Positions 34,780 through 43,137 are shown, counted from the first letter of the stretch. The stretch: 64,000 nucleotides of DNA from Adlercreutzia sp. ZJ176 (GCF_011038975.1 NZ_JAAKEC010000002.1:124001-188000); one strand, 5' to 3'. Translations and numbers: made by a program. Notes: generated by a model from the letters alone, not told the origin.

Positions 34780-35937
34780 TCACCTCTCCTTGGCAAGGGG
34801 GCGCGAATGCGCCAGGCGGTGCTCGTTGCGCGCGCCCTGGTCCCCCTGCCACATCAAATCCATCTTCCGCCTGCACTCCGCGCGGTCGATCTCCTGGTCG
34901 AGGACAAGCTCCAGCACGTGCCTCACCCTGCCGCTTGCCGGCGGGACGTCAAGGGTGCTGCAGCTTGACATGCAGGCGCAGACGCACCAGTCGGCGCCGG
35001 TGCGCGCGAACTCCTCCGCTCGGCGCTGCGCGCGAACCTCCCGCATGGTGAAGTCGAACAGCGAGACCGCGCCCCCCGACCCGCAGCACCGCGACTTGTC
35101 GCCGCAGCACTCCATCTCCCTGAGGTCGTAGCCGGAGAGGATCTCCCTCACCCATGCCCCGAGCTGCGTTCCGCGCGCAGGACACGAGTCGTGGACGGAG
35201 ACGGTGACGCCCGGGCGCGCCGGCGCCTTCACCCCCGCGCAGGCCAGGCGCTCGTACACGGACGTCACGCGCACGCCCAAAGCCTCTCCGCGGCTTTCGA
35301 GCTGCGCCAGGCAGTTCGGGCAGGCTACGAGGACCTCCTCGTAGCCTGCGTCGGCTATGCGCTCCCACAGCCCGTCGGCGAAGCGCTCGTAGCGGGTGCG
35401 CAGGCCCATCTCCGCCAGCGGCATGCCGCAGCAGTCGGGCAGCAGCGCCACCTTCGCGCCGCACACGCCGTCCAGAAGGCGCATGAGCGCCGGGAGCAGC
35501 TCGTACCCCTCGTTGAACAGCGAGCATCCGGGCATGAAGGCCAGAGGCGAGGACGCCACGCGCTCGGAGGGGACGCCGAGCGCGTACGTGTCGCGAAACA
35601 GGCTGATGGCGTTCCAGTCGTAGTCGACCCACATGGCGCGATAGCGCTCGACGTCGATTCTCCCCTCGGCTATGAGCAGGGACCGCATCGCCGTCACCAT
35701 GTCGGCTATCCTCACCTGGGCGGGGCACGCCGTCTCGCAGCGGCGGCAGAGCGCGCAGCGCGGTATGAACCACTCCTCCCGCATGCCGAGCTCCCCGGCG
35801 AGCACCTGCCGTGCGAGCGACCCGGGACGGGCGGGGTCGATGGCGGGAAGGATGTCGCAGGATGCGGTGCACGCGCCGCAGTCCAGGCACTTCGCCGCCT
35901 CCGCCTCTATCATCTCTCTCGCGTCGCCTGTCATCAT
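34780..35937 (-). CDS. HdrD/GlpC-like Fe-S oxidoreductase (CCG domains)
   Basis: A protein of about 385 residues with two N-terminal [4Fe-4S] motifs (CLDCGACTASC and CALCRRCETACP), followed by two cysteine-rich CCG-type domains (FMPGCSLFNEG to LLPDCCGMP, and VHDSCPARG to CCGDKSRCCGSGGA). This is the HdrD/GlpC/LldE architecture, which handles thiol-disulfide or quinone-linked electron transfer. Several starts are possible (35952, 35946, 35937); 35937 is chosen for its GAGG spacing. It leads the minus-strand operon and its stop is two bases before the Tes-like start, so it probably feeds or drains electrons for these enzymes. Confidence 0.88.
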   Translation of the reverse strand: MMTGDAREMIEAEAAKCLDCGACTASCDILPAIDPARPGSLARQVLAGELGMREEWFIPRCALCRRCETACPAQVRIADMVTAMRSLLIAEGRIDVERYRAMWVDYDWNAISLFRDTYALGVPSERVASSPLAFMPGCSLFNEGYELLPALMRLLDGVCGAKVALLPDCCGMPLAEMGLRTRYERFADGLWERIADAGYEEVLVACPNCLAQLESRGEALGVRVTSVYERLACAGVKAPARPGVTVSVHDSCPARGTQLGAWVREILSGYDLREMECCGDKSRCCGSGGAVSLFDFTMREVRAQRRAEEFARTGADWCVCACMSSCSTLDVPPASGRVRHVLELVLDQEIDRAECRRKMDLMWQGDQGARNEHRLAHSRPLAKER

Positions 35938-35957
35938 GCTGAGCATCCTCACGCTCG

Positions 35958-36007
35958 TCGGGCGAGGTCGAAAGCACCTGCATGCAAGCGCTTTCGACCT
36001 CGCCCGA
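35958..36007. terminator. Perfect 18-bp inverted repeat between operons
   Basis: TCGGGCGAGGTCGAAAGC (35958-35975) is exactly complementary to 35990-36007 across a 14-base loop. It separates the zinc-ribbon gene from the HdrD-like gene. No T-run follows in either direction, so it could be a factor-assisted terminator or mRNA-stabilising hairpin. Confidence 0.6.
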
Positions 36008-36023
36008 TCATCACCTCAACGGA

Positions 36024-36296
36024 CTAGAAGTACACCGCGTTGTCGTCCTTCGGCGCAGCCGGAGCCCCGGGCGCCATCGGCACCGAAGGAGCCGCGGGGG
36101 CCGCGGGGGCGGCAGGGGCTGCGGGTGCCGGCATGCCCGCCTCCTTGGCCGCCATCTGCGCGGCCACGTCCTGCTCGCTCAGCGGCGTCATCGGGGCGAA
36201 GCAGCGAGCGCACATGGTCGCCTCGGGCAAGTTGTTCGTGCCGCACTCCGGGCACTTGTGGTCAACCTGGTTGACCGTCGCAGGTCTAAAGCACAT
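36024..36296 (-). CDS. Zinc-ribbon protein with Ala/Pro linker
   Basis: A 90-residue protein. The N-terminal half is a zinc ribbon (CPECGTNNLPEATMCARC); the C-terminal half is a low-complexity Ala/Pro/Met tract made of repeated APAAP units, ending DDNAVYF. The tail looks like a flexible tether or targeting tail. It is the last gene of a four-gene minus-strand unit led by an AAA ATPase. Function is not recognised; it could be an adaptor displaying its zinc ribbon to one of the upstream partners. Confidence 0.75.
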   Translation of the reverse strand: MCFRPATVNQVDHKCPECGTNNLPEATMCARCFAPMTPLSEQDVAAQMAAKEAGMPAPAAPAAPAAPAAPSVPMAPGAPAAPKDDNAVYF

Positions 36297-36316
36297 GGAT
36301 TCCTCTCCGTTTCTTC

Positions 36317-36766
36317 TTACAGGCCCTCAGGCTGAAGCCAGACTTCCGGGGCATCGAGCATGGGGTCGTTCTCGTTGAAGATGTTGATCGCAACGTCTTC
36401 GGGTCTGATCTGACGTGAAGGGATGCGGTGGGGGGACTTCTTGATGTACAGCTCGATCTCGCGTCCCTCCACGTAACCGCGATCCTTGAGCTGCTTGGTC
36501 TGCTCGTCGTCGAGGCAGAGCTGGAAGAGCGGGACGCCCTCCATCTTGATGGTGTTCAGCCCCGCGCGCACCTCGAGCTCGTAGTCGGCGGCGTAGGCGC
36601 CCGTCTGCCTCCTGACGCTCAGGTACACTTCCTCGTCCTGGAAGCCCATCATCAGAAGCGTGCGATAGTCAGCCTCGTCGAGGCCGATCAGGGTCTGACA
36701 GCCGTTCACCATCCTGACGTAATACGGAACGCCCTTCGTCGTGTATCCAGTCGAATCATCAATCAT
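36317..36766 (-). CDS. Unrecognised protein of the AAA ATPase cassette (149 aa)
   Basis: A 149-residue soluble protein, mixed alpha/beta by appearance, with no cysteine cluster, membrane segment or known catalytic motif. Notable segments are VPYYVRMVNGCQTLIGLDEADYRTLL, EVRAGLNTIKMEGVPLFQLCL and an ending QPEGL. It lies between a helical 159-residue protein and the zinc-ribbon protein, with 32- and 20-base gaps, so it is co-transcribed. I do not recognise a family. Confidence 0.75.
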   Translation of the reverse strand: MIDDSTGYTTKGVPYYVRMVNGCQTLIGLDEADYRTLLMMGFQDEEVYLSVRRQTGAYAADYELEVRAGLNTIKMEGVPLFQLCLDDEQTKQLKDRGYVEGREIELYIKKSPHRIPSRQIRPEDVAINIFNENDPMLDAPEVWLQPEGL

Positions 36767-36798
36767 GCCATGCTCCTGCCTCTGTCTGATGGCCGCGG

Positions 36799-37278
36799 TC
36801 ACCAGCCGACGACGCCATCGGTGCCCATCATGTTCTTGTTGAAGTCCTCTATCTGCCTTTGCTTCCGCTTGATCTCGTCCTCTTTCCAGTCCTTCGCGGC
36901 CACCTGGCCGACGTCGAGCTGGAAGTCGGCGTTGAGCCGGTCGACGAACACGCGCACGCGCGCAAGCCAGCGATCGAACTCCCCCTCCATGCGGCTCGTG
37001 GACGTGAGGCCCTGCCGGAAGTACTGCGCGCCCATGGTGTTGGTCATGGCCTCCAGCTCCGCGCGGGCCCACGTTGACAGCCCGCCCTCCTTGAACGCGT
37101 TGTTCTTCGGCTTGGACGAATAGATCATGTAGGCATCGGACGCTGCCTGGGAGAGCCCGCCGTACGCCAGGCGCAGCGCCGTGTGCCGCTCCATGGGGTC
37201 CTCGGTCGCCAATGCCGCCTCGTACTCGGCCTGCGCTTGGCGGAGCCGGTCGAGCACGTCGTTGATCGCCAATGCCAT
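36799..37278 (-). CDS. Unrecognised helical protein of the AAA ATPase cassette (159 aa)
   Basis: A 159-residue, largely helical, charged protein. The N terminus (DVLDRLRQAQAEYEAALA) and C terminus (KDWKEDEIKRKQRQIEDFNK) look like coiled-coil segments. No enzyme motif or membrane segment is visible. ATG 37278 lies nine bases after the AAA ATPase stop, so the pair is tightly coupled. It may be a structural or adaptor protein for the ATPase. Confidence 0.75.
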   Translation of the reverse strand: MALAINDVLDRLRQAQAEYEAALATEDPMERHTALRLAYGGLSQAASDAYMIYSSKPKNNAFKEGGLSTWARAELEAMTNTMGAQYFRQGLTSTSRMEGEFDRWLARVRVFVDRLNADFQLDVGQVAAKDWKEDEIKRKQRQIEDFNKNMMGTDGVVGW

Positions 37279-37287
37279 GAGCCTCTC

Positions 37288-38445
37288 CTAGCCCTCGAAG
37301 AACGCCTCCAGCGTGTCGCGGTCGGAGATGGAGATCTCCTCGGCGAACGTGGCCTTGCTCTCGGACCGCTTGAAGTTGTAGAGCTTGACGTCGTCAGCGG
37401 CGATGACGCCCTCGCCCACCATCTGGTTGAGCCGGCGAAGGATGTGGTCGGAATGGCAGGTGATGGCAACCTGCTTGCCCTCGTTGGCGATGTCGACCAG
37501 GATCTCGGCGATGCGGCGCTGCATGACGGGATGCAGGTGCATCTCAGGCTCCTCGATCATGATGAGGGTGCCGGGCTGGTACAGCGTGCCGAGCACGATC
37601 GCGGCGATGGACTGGTTGACGCCGTAGCCTGAGTTCACGGCGCTGACCCACATGCCGCCCTCGTCGAGGTCCATGACCACGCTCGGGCCGCCCATGACGT
37701 AGGGGTTGATGTTCACGCCGATCTTCGACAGGCGGTCCTGCATGACCTCGAGCTGGTTGCGGACGCCCGGGTAGCGCTTCGCCTCGTTGATCTTGTACAT
37801 GATCAGGTTCGACAGCCACTCCTCGAGCAGGGAGTGGTCGCCGGCGCGCTTGGACACGTCCTCGATGGTCGGCGCTCCCGCGAGCAGCGGATAGCTGTAC
37901 TTCGTGAACCCGCGGTTCGAGGAGAGGTACAGCATGTTCGTGAACCAGTCGTAGACGAGCTTCTGCCCCTCGACGGCCTTGGTGATCTCGGCGCGATCAT
38001 GCACGAGGTACTCGCCGCCGCCGTAGCCCTTGGCAGCCTGGGAGAGGAAGACGCGGTGGTAGGGCTCGATGACGCCCGGCGCGGTGCTGTCCCAGCGCCA
38101 TACGTGCCGTCCGTTGTCGATGAAGCTCTCCACGATGCCCCGCTCGCGGATGAGGGCCTCGTAGGTGCTCTCGCCGTAGGCCTCGTCCTCGAAGCGCGGC
38201 GCGATCTTCATGTCGAGGCTGGCATCGTGAGCATACACGATCTCCTTGTAGTCGCCCATGCGCAGCAGGTAGTCGTTGAAGGTCACCTCGTTGCGCTCGA
38301 TGCTCTGCTTCATGAGGGCAAGCGACTGGAACAAGGTGGTCTTGCCGACGGAGTTCAGCCCGGTGAGCACCGTGAACTTCCCGAACTCGATGTCGATGTC
38401 TTTCAAGGCCTTGAAGTTCTCCAAGGCGACGCTCTTCAGCTGCAT
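37288..38445 (-). CDS. OLD/AAA_15-like ATPase
   Basis: A 385-residue ATPase of the SMC/OLD-like AAA_15/AAA_21 group. Walker A is GLNSVGKTT (about residue 29), the signature-like region is in SAVNSGYGVNQSIAAIVLG, Walker B is LIMIEEPEMHLHP, and the late His motif is ITCHSDHIL. No TOPRIM nuclease domain follows, unlike full OLD proteins. GAAGGAGAG precedes ATG 38445. It heads a four-gene unit. Such ATPases occur in anti-phage systems and in metabolic or repair roles; no nuclease or other effector is recognised among the partners. Confidence 0.87.
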   Translation of the reverse strand: MQLKSVALENFKALKDIDIEFGKFTVLTGLNSVGKTTLFQSLALMKQSIERNEVTFNDYLLRMGDYKEIVYAHDASLDMKIAPRFEDEAYGESTYEALIRERGIVESFIDNGRHVWRWDSTAPGVIEPYHRVFLSQAAKGYGGGEYLVHDRAEITKAVEGQKLVYDWFTNMLYLSSNRGFTKYSYPLLAGAPTIEDVSKRAGDHSLLEEWLSNLIMYKINEAKRYPGVRNQLEVMQDRLSKIGVNINPYVMGGPSVVMDLDEGGMWVSAVNSGYGVNQSIAAIVLGTLYQPGTLIMIEEPEMHLHPVMQRRIAEILVDIANEGKQVAITCHSDHILRRLNQMVGEGVIAADDVKLYNFKRSESKATFAEEISISDRDTLEAFFEG

Positions 38446-38564
38446 GGCACTCTCCTTCTCGATGAGCTGACTGACCGGTCTTCCCTCCCCGGCCGCCGGC
38501 ACCGCTTGCGCGATGCCGGCGGGCCCGAGGCTGCCTCACGCGACAGCTGCGCGCGTTTTACCAG

Positions 38565-40835
38565 CTAGTTGCTGAAAACCGTGTTGAACGGGTACTGCGC
38601 GGCCTTGGTGACCTTGCAGAGGCCCTGCTTGATGTTGAAGCCGCCCGCGTAGGGGTCGCAGTTCTCGGGGGCCTTGTCGGTTGCCATGTTCGTGTTCGAC
38701 ATGAACCAGCCGCCGAGCCACGGCTCCTCCATGGGAAGCTCGGGATACCACCAGCCGTGCTGCGCGGCGATGGCGCGGGGCAGGATGCCCGAGGAGAGCT
38801 TGGCCCTCTGCAGGAACTTGCCGCGGCGCGTCTCGATCCAGCACCAGTCGCCGTCGGCGATGCCCAGGTTCGCGGCCGTCTCGAAGTGGATCTCGAAGTA
38901 CGGGTCGCGGCAGCGCGAGCGGAAGCCGGAGATCTGGCGATACTCGGAGTGGTACATCGGCATGAAGCGGGAGCCGGCGATGAGGATCAGCGGGTACTCC
39001 TTGGCGATCTCCGGGGTCCTGACCGGCGACTCGAAGGGCTCCTCGTAGTCGGGGACGGCGGACTCGGGGCCGCAGAGCTTCTCCATGATGGTCGAGTGCA
39101 GCTCGACCTTGCCCGTCGGCGTGGCGAAGCCGTACGGCTGGCCGGTCTCGGGATCGAGCTCCTCATGCCACTTCGGCACCGGCGGATGGAGGTAGCGGCG
39201 CTCGACGCACTCGTCGAAGGTCTTGTACCCGAGCGGCTCCATGATCCACAGGGCAACCTCTTCCTTGTCCTTCCAGTGCCAATACTCCTTCACGATGTCC
39301 TCGGGGAAGTACTTCTCGGCGATGGCCTTCCAGAAGCTGTAGTTGTCCTTGCGCTCGTACATGGGCTGCACCGCGCGGTAGCCCCACCAGTTCACGTCCG
39401 CGCAGCCCCAGAGGGCGTACGGGAAGGACAGGGGGCGCTCAAGCCACGTCGCGCCCGGCAGCACGTAGTCGGACAGCGCCGCGGCGGGGGTCATGAAGTA
39501 CTCGTGCGTGACGATGAGGTCGAGGCACTTGAGGGCCTGGTAGGTCTGCTTCGTGTCGGCCACCATCGAGAACGGGTTGCCCGCCTGGATGAAGGAGGCC
39601 TTCACGGCCTGCGGCTTGCCCGTGATCATCGCGTTGTAGGTGATGGCGGACGGGGCGGAGCAGTTGTAGTTGTACACGGACGCGTAGTCGCGCTTGTACA
39701 CGCGGGACTGGGCCTCGCTGATCAGCTCGTAGCTCGCCCACGTGTGGATCGGGAAGGTCTCCTGGCCGCAGGTGTGGCGCTTGGACTTCGGAAGCAGGTC
39801 CGGACGGCCGAGGTCGTTGGTGTGGCGGAACTTCATGTAGTGAGGCGCCACCAGCGAGCAGCCGCCGGAGACGTTCATGTTGCCGCAGATCGCGCGCAGG
39901 AAGCCCTTGAGGCGGTTCGCGTCAGTCGCGTTGCGGCCGATGGTGTCGGTCGCGAGGCCCCAGCCGCAGGCGCCCGGTCGCGCGTTGCCCCACATGCGGG
40001 CGGCGGCGCGGATCTTGTCGGGATGCACCCACGTGATCTGGGCGACCTTCTCAGGCGGGTAGTCCTTGACGCGCTCCTTGAGCTCGTCGAAGCCGTAGCA
40101 CCACTTCTCGACGAACTCCTTGTCGTAGAGCTCCTCCTCGATGATGACGTTGAGGAAGCCGAGGGCCATGGCGCCGTCGGTTCCGGGGCGCAGCTGCAGC
40201 CAGAGGTCGGCCTTGCGCGCGAAGTCAATGCAGCGGGGGTCGACGACGATGAGCTTCGCCTTGCCGAGGGCCAAAGCGTCGAGCTGCTGCCAGGTCTCGG
40301 GGAAGTCGCCGGACTCCATGAGGTTCTTGCCCCAGGTGAGCATGACCGTGCTCTCCGGGCCCGCCGAGGGGCTGGCGAAGTTGCCGTAGATCATCGAGTC
40401 GGCCGTCATCGTCGGGCACCAGCAGATGTCGCAAGCGCCTACGTTGACGTTGGGCGAGCCCAGCAGGTTGAAGAACAGCGCCGCGTACCACTCGTCGGTG
40501 CGGCCCGTGCCGCGCTGCAGGACAACGGACTCCTCACCATACTCGTCGACGATCTGGTGAAGCTTCTCCGCGATCTCAGTTGCCGCCTGCTCCCACGTGA
40601 TGCGCTCCCACTTGCCCGAGCCGCGCGCGCCGACGCGCTTCAGCGGGTAGTTGATGCGATCCTTGTGGTCATGCCACTCGGGAATGTACTTGAGTCGCTC
40701 GCATACACGCCCTGCGTTGTTCGGCGAAGTCGGGTCGCCTTCGAGCTTGGCCAGACGCCCGTCCACAACAGTGGCAAGCAAACCACATCGCTCATGACTG
40801 CTGTGACATAGAATCGGTTTGACCTCTGTCGCCAT
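38565..40835 (-). CDS. Acetylene-hydratase-like molybdenum/tungsten enzyme
   Basis: A 756-residue DMSO-reductase-superfamily protein without a twin-arginine signal and without a dedicated electron-transfer subunit. Its length and internal motifs (WERITWEQA, LYDKEFVEKWCYGFDELKER) recall Pelobacter acetylene hydratase. The N-terminal cluster motif reads LCHSSHERCGLL with a later Cys in AGRVCERLKY: in the usual C-x2-C-x3-C the middle Cys is Ser13 (codon AGT), and the residue after it, Asp in acetylene hydratase as I recall, is His. The metal ligand may be a Cys in ACDICWCPT. A hydration or other redox-neutral reaction is plausible; the substrate is unknown. Confidence 0.87.
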   Translation of the reverse strand: MATEVKPILCHSSHERCGLLATVVDGRLAKLEGDPTSPNNAGRVCERLKYIPEWHDHKDRINYPLKRVGARGSGKWERITWEQAATEIAEKLHQIVDEYGEESVVLQRGTGRTDEWYAALFFNLLGSPNVNVGACDICWCPTMTADSMIYGNFASPSAGPESTVMLTWGKNLMESGDFPETWQQLDALALGKAKLIVVDPRCIDFARKADLWLQLRPGTDGAMALGFLNVIIEEELYDKEFVEKWCYGFDELKERVKDYPPEKVAQITWVHPDKIRAAARMWGNARPGACGWGLATDTIGRNATDANRLKGFLRAICGNMNVSGGCSLVAPHYMKFRHTNDLGRPDLLPKSKRHTCGQETFPIHTWASYELISEAQSRVYKRDYASVYNYNCSAPSAITYNAMITGKPQAVKASFIQAGNPFSMVADTKQTYQALKCLDLIVTHEYFMTPAAALSDYVLPGATWLERPLSFPYALWGCADVNWWGYRAVQPMYERKDNYSFWKAIAEKYFPEDIVKEYWHWKDKEEVALWIMEPLGYKTFDECVERRYLHPPVPKWHEELDPETGQPYGFATPTGKVELHSTIMEKLCGPESAVPDYEEPFESPVRTPEIAKEYPLILIAGSRFMPMYHSEYRQISGFRSRCRDPYFEIHFETAANLGIADGDWCWIETRRGKFLQRAKLSSGILPRAIAAQHGWWYPELPMEEPWLGGWFMSNTNMATDKAPENCDPYAGGFNIKQGLCKVTKAAQYPFNTVFSN

Positions 40836-41202
40836 TTCCTTCTCCTCCTTCTTCTTTCTCTTCCATTTCCTGCACTACTCTTGCGAGGCCTCTTGACCTC
40901 ACCCTTTCAACGTATCGAAGAACGGGGGCCTTCGCCATCAACAGTATCTCCCGTCTGTTCGTTACCCCGACACCGCCTGGAAAGCGCCGCCTAAGGCAAC
41001 ACCGGCCCCCGAATTGTCCACGGGCGCAAAGGGGGATGAAGCGCGCTGCGGACAGCTTGCGCATGCGGGCGCGTCGCGAACGGCGCGGGGAGCGCTCGCA
41101 GGTCGCCCGTCCGCGTCATCCTGGGCTAAGCGCCCGCAGGGCGCGGAGTCGAAAGGCCTGGCCGCAAGCAGCTTGCGCATACCGCACGCGTGCCGCCTCT
41201 CC
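40836..41202. other. Gene-free stretch with degraded repeat
   Basis: Leader of the molybdenum/tungsten enzyme gene (40836-41050), with nothing recognised beyond a purine-rich ribosome site, followed by the degraded half repeat at 41111-41190. Confidence 0.5.
41111..41190 (-). repeat. MITE-like element, degraded half copy
   Basis: On the minus strand this resembles the right half of the 27495 and 43003 elements: a TGCGCAAGCTGCTTGCGGCC segment, TTTCGACTCCGCGCCCTGC, and an AGGATGACGCGG end. The left half is not recognisable. Confidence 0.65.
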
Positions 41203-42513
41203 TCAGCCGAACGTGAGGACCGCCCGCTGCGCGGCGTGCTTGTTCGCCTTGAGCCTGCGCGCCTTCTCGCGGATCTCGTACATATGGCCGCCCTGCTCAT
41301 ACTGCTTCCTCAGGCTTGAGGCCGCGGCTACCCTGCCGCCCGCCATCTCGAGGAACACCTCGTCAACGTCGGCGTCGGCGAGCTCGAGGCCGAAGTGGTC
41401 CGCGTAGGAGTCGAGGGCGAACCCCTCGAGGATGGCCTCGCGCGCCCGGTCCATGAGGTAGGTGCCGAACGCCTCCCGGTCCATGCCCTGCGTCGCCAGG
41501 TAGTCGTCGAGCGGCAGGTTCCGCTGCTCGGCCTGCCTGCTTATCTGGAAGATGAGGTCGTTGACGACCTTCTCGTACAGGGCGTCGGAGATGTGCATGT
41601 CGAGGCGTCGGGACAGCTCCTGCGCCACGGGGCGCAGCAGGGCCTCCTCGTCAGGCTTTGCGCGCTCCTGCGCCATGCGCGCGCGGATCGCCTCCTCAAG
41701 CTCCCGCACGCTTCCCACGCCCTCGACGTGGCTGGCAACCCACTTGTCGGTGAGCTCCGGCGGGGTGAACTCGGCGAGGGAGGAGACCGTCACCGTGCAC
41801 GTCAGCGTCTCCGTGTCGTGCTCGTTTCGGGAGTGCAGGCCGAGCGCCTGGAACTCGAACGTCTTCGTCTCCCCGCGCCTCATGTCCGTGATGTTCTCGT
41901 CGAACTCCGGGGAGAACCACCCCTCCCCTATGTCGAACGAGCGGCTCGGCGACGTCAGGTGCTCCACGAGCTCCGCGCCCCTCAAGGTGGTGATGGCCAC
42001 GTTGACCCTGTCGCCCGGCCTCACGGGCCGATCTTCCTCGACCTCCGCATACGCGGCGTGGTCCAAGACGATCTGCCTGAGATAGCCCTCGACCTCCTCG
42101 TCAGTGACCTCGCTCTTCGGCAGCTGCACGCGAACCGGCTCATATGACGCGAGCGCGTAGCGCGGCTTGCGCGTCACCTCGACGGCAAGCGCGTAGGGGA
42201 CGCCCTGCGTCGGCTGAGGCGCGTCGACCACGACGGGATCGAGGATCGTCTCGAAGTCAAGCGCGTCCACTATCCAGGGAACGAGGATGGCCGGCACGCC
42301 CTCCGCGCAGCGGCTCTCGACTTCGTCCTGGCCGAGCTTCTCGAGCAAGAGCGTCCTGATGTCCTCGTCGCTCGTGGAGTCCACGGCGTTCGTGTAGGCC
42401 AGTATGCGCCTGACGACCTCGAAAACGCTGCTGACGTCCGCCGCGGCGAACGACGCCTCGACGCGAACCTTCCCATCGCCCTCGTCAACGAGGCTCATGT
42501 GCTCTGGCTTCAT
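41203..42513 (-). CDS. Divergent trigger-factor-like chaperone
   Basis: A 436-residue protein with the trigger factor layout: an N-terminal domain, a central FKBP-like domain (DRPVRPGDRVNVAI to GETKTFEFQALGL) and a helical C-terminal arm domain (TDKWVASHV to RRLDMHISDALYEKVVNDLI). The ribosome-binding GFRxGKxP motif of trigger factor is not visible. It is transcribed in the same direction as the acetylene-hydratase-like gene, 367 bases before it. A dedicated chaperone for cofactor insertion or folding of that enzyme is a reasonable guess; a general trigger factor is probably encoded elsewhere. Confidence 0.8.
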   Translation of the reverse strand: MKPEHMSLVDEGDGKVRVEASFAAADVSSVFEVVRRILAYTNAVDSTSDEDIRTLLLEKLGQDEVESRCAEGVPAILVPWIVDALDFETILDPVVVDAPQPTQGVPYALAVEVTRKPRYALASYEPVRVQLPKSEVTDEEVEGYLRQIVLDHAAYAEVEEDRPVRPGDRVNVAITTLRGAELVEHLTSPSRSFDIGEGWFSPEFDENITDMRRGETKTFEFQALGLHSRNEHDTETLTCTVTVSSLAEFTPPELTDKWVASHVEGVGSVRELEEAIRARMAQERAKPDEEALLRPVAQELSRRLDMHISDALYEKVVNDLIFQISRQAEQRNLPLDDYLATQGMDREAFGTYLMDRAREAILEGFALDSYADHFGLELADADVDEVFLEMAGGRVAAASSLRKQYEQGGHMYEIREKARRLKANKHAAQRAVLTFG

Positions 42514-42718
42514 GACCGCACCCCTTCATGTCGAAACGCCGTCTGGTCGCCCCGACGGGGCGCGGGGAGCGCACCTGCGGTGCCAGCTTCTCAGCGCTCG
42601 GGGGCTTTATTCAAATCTATCGTTTTGAGCTGGGGATTCGTAGTCAGCAAAAATCTGGGCGTGTTTAACATCGCGACATTGCCGCGCCGTGTGTTGCCTA
42701 TGGGAACACATCGAAGAA

Positions 42719-42844
42719 ACTGTCTGGCACGTTTGCGCGCATCGGCAGCGACTGCCTGGCACGTTTGCGCACATCGCCAGCGACTGCCTGACACGTTCGC
42801 ACGCACGGCGGCGACTGCCTGGCGCGTTCGCGCGTACGGCAGCG
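42719..42844. repeat. Four tandem copies of a 31-32 bp unit
   Basis: Units at 42719-42750, 42751-42782, 42783-42813 and 42814-42844 share ACTGCCTGGCACGTT, then GCGC and GGCAGCG. There is no spacer between copies, so this is a minisatellite, not a CRISPR array. Confidence 0.85.
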
Positions 42845-43002
42845 AATCCACGCGCAGCACGAATGCCTCTCTCTCATGCCCTGAGCGAGCAGCCCCCGTG
42901 TCATCCGAAAGCGTCCGCGCTCCCTTGTCATCCGAGAGTGTCCGCGCTCTCCTCAGTCATTTGGGAGCGCATCCCCCTGCCATCCTGAGCGAGCAGCCCC
43001 CC

Positions 43003-43137
43003 CCCGTGTCATCCTGAGCGAGCGAAGCGAGTCGAAGGATCTGGCCCCGGGCATGGCGCGCTCGCATGCGCAACCCCCTTGCGACCAGATCCTTCGACTG
43101 CGCGCCCTGCGGGCGCTCCGCTCAGGATGACACGGGG
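43003..43137. repeat. MITE-like intergenic inverted repeat, copy 2
   Basis: Nearly identical to 27495-27627, with the same CCCGTGTCATCCTGAGCG end, internal AGTCGAAGGATCTGG arm and complementary CCAGATCCTTCGACT arm. It is followed by degenerate repeats with ATGACACGGGGTG, as at copy 1. Confidence 0.85.

Noticed and set aside
42719-42844. CRISPR array
   Set aside because: The units abut without spacers and vary among themselves; there are no cas genes nearby.
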